DNA from: an uncultured Lachnospiraceae bacterium
Lineage (GTDB): Bacteria; Bacillota; Clostridia; Lachnospirales; Lachnospiraceae
Direction: 5' to 3'
Length of the DNA stretch: 38,341 nt
NCBI GenBank assembly: GCA_946040795.1
Contig: CAMGCK010000013.1
Span: 1 to 38,341, forward strand
This document shows positions 8,666 to 16,417 of the stretch, in pieces. Both the position numbers and the translations under genes were made by a program. The notes below the pieces were generated by a model, which had not been told where the DNA came from, searched no databases, and worked only from the letters and a program-made list of their open reading frames with translations. Every line of letters starts with the position of its first letter. The stretch's first letter is position 1.

Positions 8666-8700
8666 TTTATACCTCCGTGTTTTTCTGACCGTTTCTCATG

Positions 8701-9786
8701 TCAGAAACGGCTGACCTTTTCCGGTGTCAGATCCTTTACAGCAGTCTCCACCAACTGAACGGTTGCCTCAAAATCCTGATAAGATGTGATGCAGTTCATG
8801 GAGTGGATGTAGCGTACCGGGACGCCGGCAACGACGACCGGGACACCGTCCATCGCCGTGTTGATGACAGCGCCGTTATTGCCGCCGCCTTCACGGACCG
8901 AGGTCTGCATCATGAGGCCGTGATCGCTTGCAAGCTGCTCCATATAGCGCATGAAGCGCGGGGAACAGATGACGGACACATCCATAAAGCGAAGCATCGG
9001 CCCTTTCTTAAGGGCGGTCTGAATGGCATAAGGTTCGGTAAAGGTGTCGTCTGCGGGGCAGCCTTCAAAGCAGATGGCCACATCCGGCTTTACATGGTTT
9101 ACAGCCACACGGATGCCGCGGTCGCCCACTTCCTCCTGGGAAGAGAGAACGCCGACCACATCGAAGGGCAGTTCCACACCGCGCAGGCGGTAAAGCACTT
9201 CCAGAAGGGCGGCGCAGCCGATGCGGCAGTCAAAGCCCTTGCCGAAGATCACATCATGCTCAGCATCGTATTCAAACTGCGCGGCGGTCGTCGCGGGTTC
9301 ACCGATGCGGATCTTGAAATTATTCACGGCATCTTCGTAACTTGTCGCGCCGATGTCGATAACAAAGTCCGACGTTGCGGGAATGCCGCCGTTTGCGCGC
9401 TCTGCCGCAGTCATGAAATGGACCGGCTTTGCGGCGATGATGCCGGGGATCCGTTTGCCCTCGGCGTTCTGCACGAGCACCTTGGAAGCGGAAAGGCCGA
9501 TCTCACCCCAGCGGCCCAGCTGTACGAAACGCAGCGTGCCGGTGGGCTTGACAGAATGGATCATGAAGCCGACCTCGTCGCTGTGAGCGTCCAGCATCAG
9601 GACCGGCTTGCTGCCGGTGTTTTCTTTTCTGTAAATGTAAAGGTTTCTTAAATGATCCTCTTCAACCGTTCCGATGTCCTCGGCGTAACGGCGGGCCACG
9701 GTGAGAACATCGTCCTCAAAGCCGGAGGGGCCAAAGGCATCGGCCAGTTCGCGGATCATCTGAAGTGCGCGCGGGTCTGTATTCAT
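8701..9786 (-). CDS. M42 family aminopeptidase (FrvX/YsdC-like)
   Basis: A 361-residue cytoplasmic dinuclear metallo-aminopeptidase. The family landmarks are present: FGPSGFEDDVLTVARRYAED at the start, the first metal His in LMLDAHSDEVGFMI, the bridging Asp in GKGFDCRIGC, the catalytic Glu pair in SSQEEVGDRG, and the last His in PVRYIHSM. A GGGNNGA glycine-rich loop precedes it. The usual V-D-V stretch is replaced by CFEGCPADDT, as in a subgroup of M42 proteins. M42 enzymes trim N-terminal residues from short peptides, usually as tetrahedral dodecamers. AAAGGA precedes the ATG. It is co-oriented with an upstream unknown gene (60-base gap) and a downstream zinc protein. Confidence 0.9.
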   Translation of the reverse strand: MNTDPRALQMIRELADAFGPSGFEDDVLTVARRYAEDIGTVEEDHLRNLYIYRKENTGSKPVLMLDAHSDEVGFMIHSVKPTGTLRFVQLGRWGEIGLSASKVLVQNAEGKRIPGIIAAKPVHFMTAAERANGGIPATSDFVIDIGATSYEDAVNNFKIRIGEPATTAAQFEYDAEHDVIFGKGFDCRIGCAALLEVLYRLRGVELPFDVVGVLSSQEEVGDRGIRVAVNHVKPDVAICFEGCPADDTFTEPYAIQTALKKGPMLRFMDVSVICSPRFMRYMEQLASDHGLMMQTSVREGGGNNGAVINTAMDGVPVVVAGVPVRYIHSMNCITSYQDFEATVQLVETAVKDLTPEKVSRF

Positions 9787-9846
9787 ATGCAGTCCTTTCT
9801 GTTCAGTGCGGCGGCCGGCAGAATTTCAAACCGGCATGCGCTGTGA

Positions 9847-10236
9847 TCACCTGTTGTCTTTTTTCATGAAGATCGATAAAAAGTCCCAGGCAAAACGATT
9901 GGTGTCTTCGATCTTTTCCCCGCAGTCGATGACCGCGGTGCTGCGGAGCACCCGCTTTACAAGACCGCGTTCCCCGGTGATTTTTTTTAATGCGAGAGCG
10001 ATCTTCTGTACCAGCACATGCATGTAGATCTCCATGGCCAGCGAATTCCGGGTGATGTCCAGTTCTTTGTCAAAACGTCTGCGATATTCCTCGTGAAGCT
10101 CCCGGGAAAGCTCCTTTGCGGCTTCCATTCCGCGGCCATTTAAGAAGGCCTTCAGAGCGTCCGCGGATTCCACGCGGACGATGCGGGGCTCGATGGAGAC
10201 TGCGACATCATGAAAAGAAAAATTGCTGTTTTTCAT
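9847..10236 (-). CDS. Unrecognised 129-residue protein
   Basis: I do not recognise a family. The protein is soluble and mostly helical, with the segment AAKELSRELHEEYRRRFDKE, then NSLAMEIYMHVLVQKIALAL, and a positively charged C-terminus. There are no membrane segments, and a single Cys lies near residue 104. It is supported as a gene by a good ribosome binding site (GGAGAAGG before ATG 10236), a strong promoter on the minus strand at 10292-10320, and its place as first gene of an operon with the M42 aminopeptidase 60 bases downstream. The plus-strand frames over this stretch are short and lack family character. Confidence 0.65.
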   Translation of the reverse strand: MKNSNFSFHDVAVSIEPRIVRVESADALKAFLNGRGMEAAKELSRELHEEYRRRFDKELDITRNSLAMEIYMHVLVQKIALALKKITGERGLVKRVLRSTAVIDCGEKIEDTNRFAWDFLSIFMKKDNR

Positions 10237-10291
10237 ACCTTCTCCGTTTTTCCGGTGCCGTGCGGTTCATGACATGCCGGCACCACAGAAA

Positions 10292-10320
10292 ATTTTACCA
10301 TACTCGTGAAAAGCCGTCAA
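10292..10320 (-). promoter_or_regulatory. Promoter of the minus-strand aminopeptidase operon
   Basis: Read on the minus strand: TTGACG (10320-10315), 17 bases, TAAAAT (10297-10292). It starts about 55 bases before the ATG at 10236 and is divergent from the rarA promoter. Confidence 0.7.
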
Positions 10321-10348
10321 TAAATCGGAATGGAAAAGGTGCGTATGC

Positions 10349-10377
10349 TTGAGAAAAACAGGGGAGTGTGGTACGAT
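10349..10377 (+). promoter_or_regulatory. Promoter of rarA
   Basis: TTGAGA (10349-10354), 17 bases, TACGAT (10372-10377), about 50 bases before the rarA start. Confidence 0.6.
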
Positions 10378-10426
10378 GGGCACATGGGGCAGCGGCCCTT
10401 CAGTGTAGGTGAAAGGAGACTTTTCC

Positions 10427-11749
10427 ATGGAACAGTTCAGCCTTTTTGATGATCGGCGCGAGACGATGCAGCCGCTTGCAAGCCGCCTTCGTCCGGAAAG
10501 TTTAAATGAATATGCGGGGCAGGAGCATCTGGTGGGGCCCGGTAAGATCCTGCGCACCCTGATCGAGCGTGACCAGATTACTTCTATGATCTTCTGGGGA
10601 CCTCCCGGTGTGGGCAAGACGACGCTGGCCCGGATCATCGCGAATGCTTCCAGAGCGGAATTCGTGGATTTTTCCGCAGTGACCAGCGGCATCAAGGAAA
10701 TTCGCGCCGTCATGGAACAGGCGGAGATGAGCCGCCGCATGGGACGGCGAACGCTGCTGTTTGTGGATGAGATCCATCGCTTCAATAAAGCGCAGCAGGA
10801 CGCTTTTCTGCCGTATGTGGAGCGGGGCAGCATCATTCTGATCGGCGCGACGACGGAAAATCCTTCGTTTGAAGTGAATTCGGCTCTTCTTTCACGCTGC
10901 CGCGTATTTGTGCTGAAGGCTCTTGAAGAGACAGACATTCTGAAGCTTCTTCATCATGCCATTGAAAGTGAAAAGGGACTGAAGAGCATGATGGTGCGCG
11001 TTCAGGAAGAGGAACTGGAGGTCATCGCCCGGTTTGCGAACGGTGACGCCCGTACCGCTCTGAATACGCTGGAAATGGCGGTGTTCAATTCGCCCATCGG
11101 CGCCGATGCCTCCATTACCGTCACCAAGGACGTGGTCTTTGAGTGTACGAACCGCCGCTCGCTGCTCTATGACAAGAAAGGCGAGGAACATTACAATCTG
11201 ATTTCCGCGCTCCATAAATCCATGCGGAATTCCGACCCGGACGCGGCAATCTACTGGATGAGCCGCATGTTGGACGGCGGTGAGGATCCGCTTTACATCG
11301 CCCGGCGGCTGGTACGATTTGCCAGTGAGGATGTGGGCATGGCGGACTCGCAGGCGCTTCAGGTGGCTGTAAACTGCTACCAGGCGTGTCAGTTTCTGGG
11401 AGTTCCCGAGTGTGATGTCCACCTTACCCACGCCGTGGTCTATCTTTCCATGGCACCCAAATCCAACGCGCTGTATACGGCGCGCCTGGCTGTAAGGGAT
11501 GATATCCGGAACGCGCCGGCGGAGCCGGTACCGCTTCAGATCCGCAACGCGCCCACACAGCTGATGTCAGACCTGAACTATGGGGCCGGTTATCAGTATG
11601 CACACGATACAGAAGAAAAATTAACAAAAATGAAATGCCTTCCGGATTCGTTAGCCCACAAAAGATATTATTTACCAACCGAGCAGGGAAAAGAAAAAAC
11701 GGTAAAAGAACGGCTGGATGACATTCGGAAATGGAAGAACGAACCGTGA
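10427..11749 (+). CDS. rarA: Replication-associated recombination protein A (RarA/MgsA), AAA+ ATPase
   Basis: A 440-residue AAA+ ATPase related to clamp-loader subunits and RuvB, which acts at stalled replication forks. The start at ATG 10427 follows AAAGGAG at 8 bases; a GTG at 10409 overlaps that site and is rejected. Walker A is GPPGVGKTT (about 58-66) and Walker B is LLFVDEIHRFN (about 110-120). Sensor 1 is GATTENPSFEVN, and SALLSRCRVF holds the arginine finger region. The C-terminal half has the MgsA tetramerisation segment (DPDAAIYWMSRMLDGGEDPL and ASEDVGMAD) and ends in KRYYLPTEQGKE. Length and order match the family throughout. Its promoter is divergent from the aminopeptidase operon. 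No clear terminator follows. Confidence 0.96.
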   Translation: MEQFSLFDDRRETMQPLASRLRPESLNEYAGQEHLVGPGKILRTLIERDQITSMIFWGPPGVGKTTLARIIANASRAEFVDFSAVTSGIKEIRAVMEQAEMSRRMGRRTLLFVDEIHRFNKAQQDAFLPYVERGSIILIGATTENPSFEVNSALLSRCRVFVLKALEETDILKLLHHAIESEKGLKSMMVRVQEEELEVIARFANGDARTALNTLEMAVFNSPIGADASITVTKDVVFECTNRRSLLYDKKGEEHYNLISALHKSMRNSDPDAAIYWMSRMLDGGEDPLYIARRLVRFASEDVGMADSQALQVAVNCYQACQFLGVPECDVHLTHAVVYLSMAPKSNALYTARLAVRDDIRNAPAEPVPLQIRNAPTQLMSDLNYGAGYQYAHDTEEKLTKMKCLPDSLAHKRYYLPTEQGKEKTVKERLDDIRKWKNEP

Positions 11750-11786
11750 GATAAAAGCAGAAAACGGACAACAGGCGGGATATCGC

Positions 11787-11815
11787 TTGAACGACGCCTC
11801 TCTTTATAGTATGAT
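11787..11815 (+). promoter_or_regulatory. Promoter now serving an SGNH hydrolase remnant
   Basis: TTGAAC (11787-11792), 17 bases, TATGAT (11810-11815). It is followed by AGGAGG and an ATG at 11848, so the initiation signals survive although the gene is broken. Confidence 0.6.
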
Positions 11816-11847
11816 GCTAATGCTTTAGTTTGTTACAGGAGGACTTA

Positions 11848-11981
11848 ATGACAGCTTCATATGCAAAATGGGTGGCCTGCTGGGGAAACGCGACATCGAT
11901 CGTGAACCAGCGTCCCTGCATCCCAGTGAAGCGGCGTATAAGGCCATGGCGGATGTGGTACCGGAAGAACTGCTGAAGTAA
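11848..11981 (+). pseudogene. SGNH/GDSL hydrolase remnant: head and tail joined, middle deleted
   Basis: Behind a strong AGGAGG the frame from 11848 reads MTASYAKWVACWGNATSIVN, typical of the start of SGNH hydrolases of the WxAxWGxA type. It then loses sense. In the next frame the sequence ends with SLHPSEAAYKAMADVVPEEL before a TAA at 11979-11981. This is the end of the same family, with the H-P-S that carries the catalytic His. Only about 20 residues at each end remain of a protein that is usually 200-350 residues, and the two ends are out of frame. A weak hairpin (11994-12010) follows. An intact SGNH gene of a different type is at 21324. Confidence 0.65.
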
Positions 11982-12046
11982 GTATATCCGGATCCTCTGC
12001 GGGGCAGAGGGGAATGTTTCTTAAATAAAACAACAAGGAGAACAAC

Positions 12047-12865
12047 ATGAAGCTTTCTGTATTTTACGGACATGTAAAGGAGGCTGCAGAGCAGCAGGGC
12101 GTCTCCATCGGTGAAATGCTGGATTATGTAAAGAGCATCGGCGTGGATTATATTGAAGTCATCCGTGACTTTGACATGCTGGAGGAAGGCATTACCGCTG
12201 AGGAGATGCGTGATCTTCTGGCAGCGCATGACCTGAAGGTATCCAATGTCTGCGGCTACTTTGACTTTGCCGTAAAGCCGGACGATTTCCGCGGCTTTGG
12301 CCAGATCTACGACGCCCTGACCATGGGCTGTCACAGCATCATGCCGATTCCGGGTCTTCTGACAGGAAACGAAGAGACGAAGGAACAGGAGATCCGGCAG
12401 ATGATCGAAGGCGAAAAGGTGGTTGTTGCAAAGGCTGCGGAGCTTGGCGTACAGTGTGTCATCGAGCCGTATGACAATGTCCTGAGCCCGGTCATGTCTG
12501 CAGAAGGCATGCGCTACTTTGCAGACAATGTTCCGAACCTTAAATTTGCGCTGGATTCCGGTAATCTGGATTTCTGCTGCGAGAAGATCGAAGACGAGTA
12601 TCCGCGCATGAAGGACAAAATTGCGCATGTGCATCTCAAGGATCGTTCTGAAACGCCGGACGGTATTCAGAAGCCGGGTCATCGTACCGATGGCAGCGAG
12701 ATCTACGGCTGCGCAGTCGGTGACGGCGTAGTCAATGTAAAGTGGTTTGTTCGTAAGATGGTGGAATCCGGCTACGACGGATGCTATGCCATCGAGCACT
12801 TCGGCATGCCGGATCAGAAGAAGGCCATCACCGATTCTGTCCGCAACATCAAAGCAATGCTGTAA
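12047..12865 (+). CDS. Sugar phosphate isomerase/epimerase, xylose isomerase-like TIM barrel
   Basis: A 272-residue AP_endonuc_2/TIM-barrel enzyme of the IolE/IolI/UlaE type. Metal-binding elements are visible in order: GVDYIEVIRDFDML, CVIEPYDN (Glu), KFALDSGN (Asp), AHVHLKDR (His) and CYAIEHFG (Glu near the end). AAGGAG precedes the ATG. Relatives interconvert ketoses or inositol-derived keto-sugars; the substrate cannot be named from sequence. A very long hairpin separates it from nrdG, so co-transcription is uncertain. The gene before it is a decayed hydrolase. Confidence 0.88.
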   Translation: MKLSVFYGHVKEAAEQQGVSIGEMLDYVKSIGVDYIEVIRDFDMLEEGITAEEMRDLLAAHDLKVSNVCGYFDFAVKPDDFRGFGQIYDALTMGCHSIMPIPGLLTGNEETKEQEIRQMIEGEKVVVAKAAELGVQCVIEPYDNVLSPVMSAEGMRYFADNVPNLKFALDSGNLDFCCEKIEDEYPRMKDKIAHVHLKDRSETPDGIQKPGHRTDGSEIYGCAVGDGVVNVKWFVRKMVESGYDGCYAIEHFGMPDQKKAITDSVRNIKAML

Positions 12866-12870
12866 ATTCC

Positions 12871-12914
12871 GGACTGCCCGGGCTGCAGCGGGCCTGCCGC
12901 AGCCCGGGCAGTCC
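12871..12914 (+). terminator. 16-bp perfect hairpin between isomerase and nrdG
   Basis: A 16-bp perfect GC-rich stem (12871-12886 with 12899-12914) and a 12-base loop lie 6 bases after the isomerase stop. No T-run follows directly; the nearest (six T) begins about 10 bases later. It could be a terminator of unusual form, or an mRNA stabilising or processing element within an operon. Confidence 0.6.
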
Positions 12915-12946
12915 ATATACAGTGATTTTTTGGAGAGATCGATTTT

Positions 12947-13642
12947 ATGCTGATAAACGGTTTTCAGAAAATGACACTTCTGGATTATCCGGGACATGTG
13001 GCGTGCACGGTCTTTACCGGCGGCTGCAATCTGCGTTGTCCTTTCTGCCATAACGCGCTTCTGGTGACGGAAACGGCAGAACTTGAGGAAATTCCGGAGG
13101 AAGACATATTCGCGCTTCTAAAAAAACGCCGCGGTATTCTGGACGGCGTGGCCATTACCGGCGGTGAGCCGCTTCTTCAGAAGGATATCCGGACATTCAT
13201 CGAAAAAGTGCGGGCGCTCGGCTTCAAGGTGAAGCTGGACACGAACGGTACGTTTCCGGAAAAACTGAAGGAACTGGTGACGGACGGACTGGTGGATTAT
13301 GTGGCAGTGGACGTCAAAAACTGCCGTGAAAAATACGCAAAGACGGCGGGGGCGGACGGCGTGGACCTTGATGCCGTGGAAGAGACCGTTGCGTTTCTTC
13401 TGGAGAATCGTGTTCCGTATGAATTCCGAACAACGGTGGTGAAAGAGTTCCACACAGCAGAGGACATCGTGAAGATCGGCCGATGGATCTGCGGCGCGGA
13501 AAACTACTATCTGCAGAATTTTGTGGACAGCGGGAACCTCATCGGAACGGGTATGAATGCCGTCACGAAGGCGGAACTCATTGCCATGCGGGATGCGGTG
13601 CGTCCCTTCGTAAAAAATGTACAGGTGCGAGGTGTGGACTGA
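12947..13642 (+). CDS. nrdG: Anaerobic ribonucleoside-triphosphate reductase activating protein (radical SAM)
   Basis: A 231-residue radical SAM activase. The cluster motif is C27-NLR-C31-PF-C34, preceded by MTLLDYPGHVACTVFTGGCN, the hallmark of the longer NrdG type. The SAM-binding GGEP lies in GVAITGGEPLLQ, and VKLDTNGTFPEKL and DYVAVDVKN follow as usual. It makes the 5'-deoxyadenosyl radical that abstracts hydrogen from the glycyl-radical site of NrdD. GGAGAG precedes the ATG. Its substrate gene nrdD lies 211 bases downstream with its own promoter and NrdR box, so the two can be transcribed separately. Confidence 0.95.
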   Translation: MLINGFQKMTLLDYPGHVACTVFTGGCNLRCPFCHNALLVTETAELEEIPEEDIFALLKKRRGILDGVAITGGEPLLQKDIRTFIEKVRALGFKVKLDTNGTFPEKLKELVTDGLVDYVAVDVKNCREKYAKTAGADGVDLDAVEETVAFLLENRVPYEFRTTVVKEFHTAEDIVKIGRWICGAENYYLQNFVDSGNLIGTGMNAVTKAELIAMRDAVRPFVKNVQVRGVD

Positions 13643-13737
13643 GGCATCGAGGGGCATGTAAAGCCTTGAAATACCTGATAAAACGCAGATCTCGCACAAA
13701 AAACTTATGGCGGAAAACAGGTGAAAACGGAAAATGA

Positions 13738-13753
13738 GCACAATATCTTGTGG
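13738..13753 (+). promoter_or_regulatory. NrdR box upstream of nrdD
   Basis: GCACAATATCTTGTGG is a near-perfect match to the NrdR binding consensus (ACACwATATCTwGTGT), a 15-16-bp palindrome. It lies just upstream of the -35 box. NrdR boxes usually come in pairs about 31 bases apart; the second here (about 13772-13790) is weak at best. NrdR represses ribonucleotide reductase genes when dATP is high. Confidence 0.85.
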
Positions 13754-13761
13754 TTTTGATA

Positions 13762-13791
13762 TTGACAAGGGACCAAAATGTACGATATATT
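13762..13791 (+). promoter_or_regulatory. Promoter of nrdD
   Basis: A perfect TTGACA (13762-13767) is followed after 18 bases by TATATT (13786-13791). It starts about 60 bases before the nrdD ATG and directly follows the NrdR box, so bound NrdR would block polymerase. Confidence 0.75.
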
Positions 13792-13853
13792 TACAATAGG
13801 GAGTTATCCCTTCAACAGATTCGTATTTGCATATTATATCAGGAGATTTCAAA

Positions 13854-16307
13854 ATGTACCGTGTAGTAAAAAGAGACGGAAAGGTCGTTGATTTCAACCT
13901 TTCCAAGATCAGTGACGCCATCACCAAGGCGTTTGACGCATGTGAGATGCAGTATCATCCGGACGTGATCGACTTCTTAAGTCTGAAGGTCACTGCGGAT
14001 TTTGAAAACAAGGTTGCAGACGGCCGGATTACCGTCGAGCAGATCCAGGACTCCGTGGAGTCCGTGCTGATCCGTGCCGGTTATGACGATGTGGCCAAGG
14101 CGTACATCCTTTACCGTAAGCAGCGGGAACGCTTCCGCAATCTGTCCAATACCCTGCTGGACTACAGACAGGTCGTGGACAACTATTTAAAGATCGCTGA
14201 CTGGCGTGTTAAGGAGAATTCCACCGTCACGTATTCCGTAGGCGGTCTGATCCTTTCCAACTCCGGCTCCATTACGGCCAATTACTGGCTGTCCGAGGTC
14301 TATGATGAAGAGATCGGCAACGCACATCGCAATGCGGACATTCATATTCATGACCTTTCCATGCTGACCGGCTACTGTGCCGGCTGGTCTTTGAAGCAGC
14401 TGATTCTGGAAGGCCTGGGCGGCGTCCCGGGCAAGATCACTTCCGCACCGGCATCCCATCTGTCCACCCTCTGCAACCAGATGGTGAACTTCCTCGGCAT
14501 CATGCAGAACGAATGGGCCGGCGCGCAGGCGTTCTCTTCCTTTGATACATATCTGGCACCGTTTGTCAAGATCGACAACCTGTCCTACAAGGAAGTCAAG
14601 CAGTGCATCCAGTCCTTTGTTTACGGTGTCAACACGCCGTCCCGCTGGGGCACCCAGGCACCCTTTTCCAATATTACGCTGGACTGGACGGTTCCGGCAG
14701 ACCTTGCGGAAATGAACTGCCTCATCGGCGGTAAGGAAGTGGACTTCAAGTACAAGGACTGCAAGAAGGAAATGGATATGGTCAACAAGGCCTTCATTGA
14801 GATCATGATCGAGGGCGATGCCAACGGCCGCGGCTTCCAGTATCCGATCCCGACCTATTCCATTACCTCCGATTTTGACTGGTCCGATACGGAAAACAAC
14901 CGTCTTCTGTTTGAAATGACCGCAAAGTACGGCACTCCGTACTTCTCCAACTATATCAACTCCGACATGGAGCCCTCCGATGTACGCTCCATGTGCTGCA
15001 GACTCCGTCTGGATCTGCGTGAGCTCCGTAAGAAATCCGGCGGCTACTTCGGCTCCGGTGAATCCACCGGTTCCGTAGGCGTTGTTACCATCAACATGCC
15101 GCGTATTGCATATCTCTCCGAGAATCAGGAAGAGTTCTACAAGCGTCTGGATCATATGATGGACATCGCAGCCCGTTCGCTGGACACCAAGCGTTCTGTT
15201 ATTACCCGTCTTTTGGACAACGGACTGTATCCGTATACCAAGCGTTATCTGGGCACCTTCGCGAACCACTTCTCCACCATCGGTCTTGTGGGCATGAATG
15301 AAGTCGGTCTGAACGCCAAATGGCTTCGTGCGGACATGACGCACGAAAAGACTCAAAAGTTTACCGCCGATGTGCTGAACCACATGAGAGAGCGCCTTTC
15401 CGATTACCAGGAAATGTACGGCGATCTCTTCAATCTGGAAGCAACGCCGGCAGAGTCCACGGCATTCCGTCTTGCAAAGCATGACGTGAAGATGTATCCG
15501 GGTATCATCACTGCGGCAAAATCAGTGGATGACACCCCGTATTACACGAATTCTTCCCACCTTCCGGTTGGCTACACGGATGATGTTTTCTCAGCCCTGG
15601 ACATTCAGGATGAACTTCAGACGCTGTACACCTCCGGCACCGTTTTCCATGCTTTCCTTGGAGAAAAGCTCCCGGACTGGAAGGCAGCGGCCGACCTTGT
15701 ACGCAAGATCGCAGAGAATTACAAGCTTCCGTATTACACCATGTCCCCGACCTATTCCGTCTGCAAGACGCACGGATATCTGTCCGGGGAGCAGTTCAAG
15801 TGTCCGGAATGCGGCGCAGTGACTGAGGTTTACAGCCGTATCACCGGTTACTATCGTCCGGTTCAGAACTGGAACGACGGAAAGACGCAGGAGTACAAGG
15901 ACCGTAAGGTTTACGATGTGGCATCTTCCAAGCTGATCCGCAAGAGGAGAGCCGATGCCGCAGCAGGCATTCATGAGGTTCCGGCAGCACCGGTGCAGGA
16001 TGCTCCGGTTCAGGAAGCTCCGGCAGCGGCTGAAACGATCGCACAGGAAGCAGCGAATACGGTCACCTCTGTTCTCAAGCTGTTTGCGACAACCACCTGC
16101 CCGAACTGCAAGATCGTTGCAGCTGAAATGGACAAGATGGGTATTCCGTATACAAAGATCTATGCAAACCAGGATCCGGAAGCAGCGAAAGCATACGGTA
16201 TCAAGCAGGCGCCGACACTTGTTGTTGAGGCGGGCGATGAGACTGAAAAGATTGTCGGTCTTCCGGCCATCAAGAAATATCTGGCAGCGATGACTGTCAA
16301 CGCGTAA
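13854..16307 (+). CDS. nrdD: Anaerobic ribonucleoside-triphosphate reductase (class III) with fused C-terminal redoxin domain
   Basis: An 817-residue class III RNR starting at ATG 13854 behind AGGAG; an upstream in-frame ATG lacks a ribosome binding site. Domains: ATP-cone (about 1-90), then the ten-stranded barrel with FLGIMQNEWAGAQAFSSFDT and RSMCCRLRLDLREL, whose cysteines include the thiyl-radical site. A zinc site follows (CKTH at 637-640, CPEC at 650-653). The glycyl-radical motif is RITGYYRPVQNWNDG with Gly at about 665. After DRKVYDVASSKL comes an Ala/Pro-rich linker (about 690-740). Then comes a glutaredoxin/NrdH-like fold of about 75 residues: FATTTCPNCKIVAAEMDKMG with C749 and C752, and the cis-Pro loop in KQAPTLVV. 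Ordinary NrdD ends soon after the glycyl-radical motif. The extra domain implies redoxin-driven rather than formate-driven reduction, which is inference. Confidence 0.94.
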   Translation: MYRVVKRDGKVVDFNLSKISDAITKAFDACEMQYHPDVIDFLSLKVTADFENKVADGRITVEQIQDSVESVLIRAGYDDVAKAYILYRKQRERFRNLSNTLLDYRQVVDNYLKIADWRVKENSTVTYSVGGLILSNSGSITANYWLSEVYDEEIGNAHRNADIHIHDLSMLTGYCAGWSLKQLILEGLGGVPGKITSAPASHLSTLCNQMVNFLGIMQNEWAGAQAFSSFDTYLAPFVKIDNLSYKEVKQCIQSFVYGVNTPSRWGTQAPFSNITLDWTVPADLAEMNCLIGGKEVDFKYKDCKKEMDMVNKAFIEIMIEGDANGRGFQYPIPTYSITSDFDWSDTENNRLLFEMTAKYGTPYFSNYINSDMEPSDVRSMCCRLRLDLRELRKKSGGYFGSGESTGSVGVVTINMPRIAYLSENQEEFYKRLDHMMDIAARSLDTKRSVITRLLDNGLYPYTKRYLGTFANHFSTIGLVGMNEVGLNAKWLRADMTHEKTQKFTADVLNHMRERLSDYQEMYGDLFNLEATPAESTAFRLAKHDVKMYPGIITAAKSVDDTPYYTNSSHLPVGYTDDVFSALDIQDELQTLYTSGTVFHAFLGEKLPDWKAAADLVRKIAENYKLPYYTMSPTYSVCKTHGYLSGEQFKCPECGAVTEVYSRITGYYRPVQNWNDGKTQEYKDRKVYDVASSKLIRKRRADAAAGIHEVPAAPVQDAPVQEAPAAAETIAQEAANTVTSVLKLFATTTCPNCKIVAAEMDKMGIPYTKIYANQDPEAAKAYGIKQAPTLVVEAGDETEKIVGLPAIKKYLAAMTVNA

Positions 16308-16324
16308 GCGTCATAAAGGCAAAT

Positions 16325-16354
16325 GGCCGCGGCAATTTAAGGCCGCGGCCGTTT
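16325..16354 (+). terminator. Hairpin after nrdD, likely partial terminator
   Basis: A 9-bp all-GC stem (16325-16333 with 16342-16350) with an 8-base loop is followed by GTTTC, a weak T-run. It lies between nrdD and the flavoprotein gene, so it may lower but not abolish read-through. Confidence 0.6.
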
Positions 16355-16417
16355 CTGCCGATATTCATGCATATGTTTTGCGGTCAAAACCGCAGTATCA
16401 GTAAACAGAGGAGTCCT

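Noticed and set aside
14187-15482. A 431-codon minus-strand frame
   Set aside because: It is the reverse side of the nrdD barrel; the sense protein is conserved throughout.
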